Positions 61,212 through 64,000 of a DNA stretch of 64,000 nucleotides are shown here, in pieces. Every line of letters begins with the position of its first letter. The first letter of the stretch is position 1. Below the pieces are notes generated by a model, which was given only the letters and a program-made list of their open reading frames with translations, had not been told where the DNA came from and ran no database searches. The stretch comes from Eubacteriales bacterium. GTDB taxonomy: Bacteria; Bacillota; Clostridia; Lachnospirales; Lachnospiraceae. Both the position numbers and the translations under genes were made by a program. The stretch spans positions 1 through 64,000 of the forward strand of contig JAUNDP010000001.1 of NCBI GenBank assembly GCA_030526005.1. Direction: 5' to 3'.

Positions 61212-61233
61212 AAGAGAAAAGGAGAAAATTTAG

Positions 61234-61452
61234 ATGGACGAAAAAAAAATAGCACGCATTAATCTGTTATACCGAAAATCAAAAGCAGAAGGTCTGACCG
61301 AAGCGGAGAAGAAAGAGCAGGCAGATTTAAGACGAGAATATATTGAAGCATTTCGCAGAAATTTAAAAGGAAATCTAGACCGTATTGATATTTTAGAGCC
61401 GGATGGAAGCGTTACAAATTTAGGTGAGAGATATGGAAAAAAAGGAAATTAG
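61234..61452 (+). CDS. DUF896 family protein (YnzC-like)
   Basis: The 72-residue protein has the DUF896 pattern, two helices with KIARINLLYRKSKAEGLTEA, EKKEQADLRREYIEAFR and the terminal ILEPDGSV segment. The Bacillus YnzC fold is a small helical hairpin; its function is unknown. It lies between proB and the cyclo-ligase gene and overlaps the latter by 20 bases. Confidence 0.92.
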   Translation: MDEKKIARINLLYRKSKAEGLTEAEKKEQADLRREYIEAFRRNLKGNLDRIDILEPDGSVTNLGERYGKKGN

Positions 61453-61981
61453 GAAGTATGTTCTGCAAAAAAGAAAAGAACTGACAGAAAAAGAATGTGT
61501 GGAAAAAAGTCAGAAAATCTGTGAAAAGATTTTAAAGATGGAATTATTTCAGAAAGCAGAATGGATTTATGTATATATGGACTGTAAAAAGGAAGTCTCT
61601 ACAAAACCGCTGATAGAAGCGGCATGGGCGGCAGGAAAGCGCGTTGCCGCGCCTAAGGTGTTTGGAGAGGAGATGCGTTATTTTGAAATCCGATCCTATG
61701 ACGATGTGATGCCGGGCTATTTTGGAATACCAGAGCCATTCCATACAGAAAATGAGGCACCATGTGAAGAGGCGTTGCTGCTTGTTCCAGGCGTGGGATT
61801 TGATGAAAACAGACATCGTTGCGGATATGGAAAAGGATTTTATGACCGCTATTTAAGTGTACATAAAAAACACGATACGATTGCGGTATCATTTGAATTT
61901 CAGATGGTGGACGAAGTGCCGGCTGATCAGTATGATATTTTTCCACAGATTCTCGTCACGGAAGAGAGAATCATAAAATAA
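61433..61981 (+). CDS. 5-formyltetrahydrofolate cyclo-ligase
   Basis: This enzyme converts 5-formyl-THF to 5,10-methenyl-THF with ATP. The 182-residue protein has the N-terminal MEKKEIRKYVLQKRKELTEK start, VYMDCKKEVSTKPL, and the C-terminal signature GYGKGFYDRYL. I chose ATG 61433, after AGGTGAG; a GTG nine bases earlier is possible. Its presence links to the fhs-fchA-folD genes at the other end of the window by pathway, not by operon. Confidence 0.93.
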   Translation: MEKKEIRKYVLQKRKELTEKECVEKSQKICEKILKMELFQKAEWIYVYMDCKKEVSTKPLIEAAWAAGKRVAAPKVFGEEMRYFEIRSYDDVMPGYFGIPEPFHTENEAPCEEALLLVPGVGFDENRHRCGYGKGFYDRYLSVHKKHDTIAVSFEFQMVDEVPADQYDIFPQILVTEERIIK

Positions 61982-62044
61982 ACAGACCTTTAATGGGTGG
62001 ACAGGGATAAAAATGATAAAGATATTGCAGCAGGAGGAAACAAT

Positions 62045-63292
62045 ATGCTCAGTGTAGAAGAAATTGGAAAAAAAGCGAAACATACAGTTCCAGCTTTGGC
62101 AAAATTAAAAAGCGGTGAAAAAAATGAAGCGCTGAATGCAGTGGCAAAATCACTTATAGACGGAACGAAAGAGATTTTGGAAGCCAATGAAAAAGACGTG
62201 ATATCTGCAAGAGAACGCGGAATGAAAGAAGGTCTTGTGGATCGTCTGATGCTGAATGAAAAAAGGATTCAGGATATTGCAGAAGGCCTGCGCCAGATCG
62301 CCTCTTTGGATGATCCGATTGGAGAGGTAATTTCAATGAAACCGCGTCCAAACGGACTTTTGATCGGACAGAAACGAGTGCCTCTCGGAGTTGTAGGAAT
62401 CATTTATGAATCACGCCCAAATGTCACAGCAGATGCCTTTGGACTTTGCTTTAAGACAGGAAACGCAGTGATTTTAAAAGGCGGAAGCGATGCGGCAAAC
62501 TCAAACGGCGCGATTGTGCAGCGTATCCGAAAAGCATTAAGAGAACAAGGAATAGAAGAGGATGCGGTTCAGCTGATAGAAGACAACCGCAGAGAGACAG
62601 TTCAGAAATTTATGAAACTGAACCAGTATGTAGACGTTTTGATTCCGCGCGGAGGAGCAAACTTAATCCGGACAGTGGTGGAGACAAGTACAATTCCAGT
62701 AATTGAGACAGGAACAGGAAACTGTCATATCTATGTCGATGAGACAGCAGATCTGCAGATGGCGATTGATATTATTTTCAATGCAAAGACACAGAGAATC
62801 GGAGTGTGCAATGCGTGTGAATCGCTTGTTGTCCATGAAAAGATAAAAGATCAGCTTTTGCCGGCATTAAAAGAGAGACTGGATGAAAAAAATGTAGAGC
62901 TAAGAGGCGACGAAGGCGCAAGAGAAGCAGCAGATGGAATAAAAGAAGCGATGCCTGAAGACTGGGGAAAAGAATATCTGGACTATATTTTATCGATCAA
63001 GACAGTGCGCTCCATTGATGAGGCAATCGCGCACATCAATCGGTATAATACGGGACATTCAGAGGCGATTGTGACGAAAGACTATGCAAATGCACAGAAA
63101 TTTTTAAATGAGATTGATGCAGCAGCTGTCTATGTCAATGCCTCCACCCGATTTACAGATGGATTTGAATTTGGCTTTGGAGCTGAAATTGGAATCAGTA
63201 CGCAGAAACTTCATGCCAGAGGACCGATGGGACTGCTTGCGCTGACAACGACAAAATATATTATTTATGGAGACGGACAGATCCGCCAGTAA
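62045..63292 (+). CDS. proA: Gamma-glutamyl phosphate reductase
   Basis: ProA reduces gamma-glutamyl phosphate to glutamate semialdehyde with NADPH in proline synthesis. The 415-residue protein has the catalytic cysteine in [12 protein letters not shown], the NAD(P)-binding [12 protein letters not shown] region, and [20 protein letters not shown] near the C-terminus. The ATG at 62045 follows CAGGAGG. It ends the proB-DUF896-cyclo-ligase-proA group. Confidence 0.96.
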   Translation: MLSVEEIGKKAKHTVPALAKLKSGEKNEALNAVAKSLIDGTKEILEANEKDVISARERGMKEGLVDRLMLNEKRIQDIAEGLRQIASLDDPIGEVISMKPRPNGLLIGQKRVPLGVVGIIYESRPNVTADAFGLCFKTGNAVILKGGSDAANSNGAIVQRIRKALREQGIEEDAVQLIEDNRRETVQKFMKLNQYVDVLIPRGGANLIRTVVETSTIPVIETGTGNCHIYVDETADLQMAIDIIFNAKTQRIGVCNACESLVVHEKIKDQLLPALKERLDEKNVELRGDEGAREAADGIKEAMPEDWGKEYLDYILSIKTVRSIDEAIAHINRYNTGHSEAIVTKDYANAQKFLNEIDAAAVYVNASTRFTDGFEFGFGAEIGISTQKLHARGPMGLLALTTTKYIIYGDGQIRQ

Positions 63293-63313
63293 CGAGACAT
63301 GAGGGGATGTCAC

Positions 63314-63342
63314 TTGCAATTTTTTCTGTCCTATTATATAAT
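63314..63342 (+). promoter_or_regulatory. Predicted sigma-A promoter of miaB
   Basis: TTGCAA (63314-63319), 17-base spacer, TATAAT (63337-63342). Confidence 0.65.
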
Positions 63343-63352
63343 AAAACGTAAT

Positions 63353-63383
63353 AAATTCCTGGCGATGAGCTGGGAATTTTTTT
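63353..63383 (+). terminator. Terminator hairpin between the promoter and miaB
   Basis: AAATTCCTGG (63353-63362) pairs with CTGGGAATTT (63370-63379) with two G-U pairs, followed by TTTT and C. It could end the proA transcript, or act as an attenuator since the predicted start site is just upstream. Confidence 0.75.
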
Positions 63384-63432
63384 CAAAAAGATCAAAGAAA
63401 AACAGAATCGTATGGTAGAAGGAGAGCAAAAT

Positions 63433-64000
63433 ATGGTAAATGATATAGAAAAAATCTTAGAGACGATTGATCTTGAGACGACACCACCTCTGGAAGAACC
63501 GATGCGGCAGTACTATTTTTTGAAGAAGGCGCGTAAATATATAGAGGAGGCATCAAAAAAGGCAGGGCGTCCTCTGACGGCATGTACAACAACATTTGGA
63601 TGCCAGATGAATGCGAGGGACTCTGAAAAGCTGGAAGGCATTCTGCATCAGATCGGATATGTACCGTCACAGTCGGAAGAAGCAGATTTTGTGATTTATA
63701 ATACATGTACTGTGCGCGAAAATGCAAATCAGAGAGTATATGGACGCTTGGGAGTGCTCAACAGCTATAAGAAAAAAAATCCGCATATGATGATTGCGCT
63801 GTGCGGCTGTATGATGCAGGAGCCGGAAGTGGTAGAAAAGCTTCAAAAAAGCTATCGTTTTGTAGACCTTATTTTCGGGACACATAATATCTATAAATTT
63901 GCAGAGCTGATTGTAAACTGTTTTGAATGCCGCCATCAGATCATTGATATCTGGAAGGATACGGACCAGATTGTAGAAGATCTGCCAAGCGAGCGAAAAT
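63433..64000 (+). CDS. miaB: tRNA-2-methylthio-N6-dimethylallyladenosine synthase MiaB (partial)
   Basis: Only the first 189 codons are in the window. The protein starts at ATG 63433 behind AAGGAGAG and has an N-terminal extension of about 50 residues before the MTTase domain. TTFGCQMNARDSEKLEG holds the first cluster cysteine (Phe in place of the usual Tyr), followed by YNTCTVRENANQRVYG and ALCGCMMQEPEVVEKL. The radical-SAM CxxxCxxC motif would lie past the window end. MiaB adds a methylthio group to A37 of tRNAs; the close relative MtaB has a different start pattern. Confidence 0.9.
   Translation, partial: MVNDIEKILETIDLETTPPLEEPMRQYYFLKKARKYIEEASKKAGRPLTACTTTFGCQMNARDSEKLEGILHQIGYVPSQSEEADFVIYNTCTVRENANQRVYGRLGVLNSYKKKNPHMMIALCGCMMQEPEVVEKLQKSYRFVDLIFGTHNIYKFAELIVNCFECRHQIIDIWKDTDQIVEDLPSERK

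Noticed and set aside
1-64000. Mobile elements, CRISPR arrays, tRNA and rRNA genes
   Set aside because: I saw no transposase or integrase genes, no regularly spaced repeats and no tRNA or rRNA signatures; the gene content looks like core chromosome.

Overview
The window looks like ordinary chromosome from an anaerobic, spore-forming, low-GC Firmicute, most likely family Lachnospiraceae. I infer this from the [FeFe]-hydrogenases, the NfnAB and Rex redox genes, the one-carbon/folate cluster, and many sporulation genes (spoIVA, gerW, yqfC-yqfD, an alpha/beta SASP, and flippase, FtsW/RodA and de-N-acetylase homologues) combined with A/T-rich Gram-positive promoters and strong AGGAGG-type ribosome binding sites. 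Genus cannot be fixed from sequence alone. I see no rRNA, tRNA, insertion sequence, prophage or CRISPR array. Gene order resembles core chromosome rather than a mobile island.

Layout. 1-1.7 kb: end of fhs, then fchA and folD (tetrahydrofolate one-carbon pathway). 1.7-7.75 kb: a monomeric group-B-type [FeFe]-hydrogenase on the minus strand, divergent from a three-gene NuoE/NuoF/HydA electron-bifurcating hydrogenase operon. 7.8-9.3 kb: spoIVA. 9.4-12.8 kb: cobT-cobU-cobS, a short CobU-like gene and a phosphatase gene (lower cobalamin loop). 12.9-20.6 kb: ruvAB, zapA, a U32 peptidase, and an FtsW/RodA plus class B PBP pair. 20.7-25 kb: Nudix hydrolase, two-domain PPK2, DUF2953-gerW and a tiny membrane ORF. 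25-29.7 kb: rpmB (minus), asp23-like, fakA-like, recG. 29.7-36.2 kb: a structured intergenic element with its own promoter, SASP (minus), mgsA, a Na/Pi transporter, capA (minus) and an ABC-F ATPase (minus). 36.3-40.1 kb: rex, nnrD/E, alr and an unpaired mazF. 40.2-47.9 kb: a CBS/CorC protein, yebC, a CFI-box-like protein, tepA-like, uppP-like and ftsK/spoIIIE. 47.9-52.5 kb: nfnAB, a Dabb protein, rlmH and an iron alcohol dehydrogenase with a near-consensus Rex operator. 52.7-60.3 kb: de-N-acetylase (minus), DUF2284, yqfCD-phoH-ybeY, DUF3048, a SpoVB-like flippase and a small membrane protein. 60.4-64 kb: proB, DUF896, 5-formyl-THF cyclo-ligase, proA and the start of miaB.

How the parts may work together. 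The redox genes form a coherent set: HydABC couples NADH and ferredoxin to H2, NfnAB couples NADH, ferredoxin and NADPH, the alcohol dehydrogenase consumes NADH, and Rex senses the NADH/NAD+ ratio. The one-carbon genes and 5-formyl-THF cyclo-ligase maintain folate C1 pools, and the cob genes finish cobalamin.

I found no convincing new multi-gene system. The most interesting signals are regulatory: hairpins at the predicted 5' ends of several transcripts, a terminator whose 3' arm contains the spoIVA ribosome binding site, exact Spo0A boxes inside two promoter spacers (one promoter has no downstream gene on its strand), and a tepA-like RBS sitting in the loop of a perfect hairpin. Among proteins, the oddities are a UppP homologue lacking its PGxSRS arginine, a MazF without MazE, a short second CobU and a CFI-box-like protein behind yebC.
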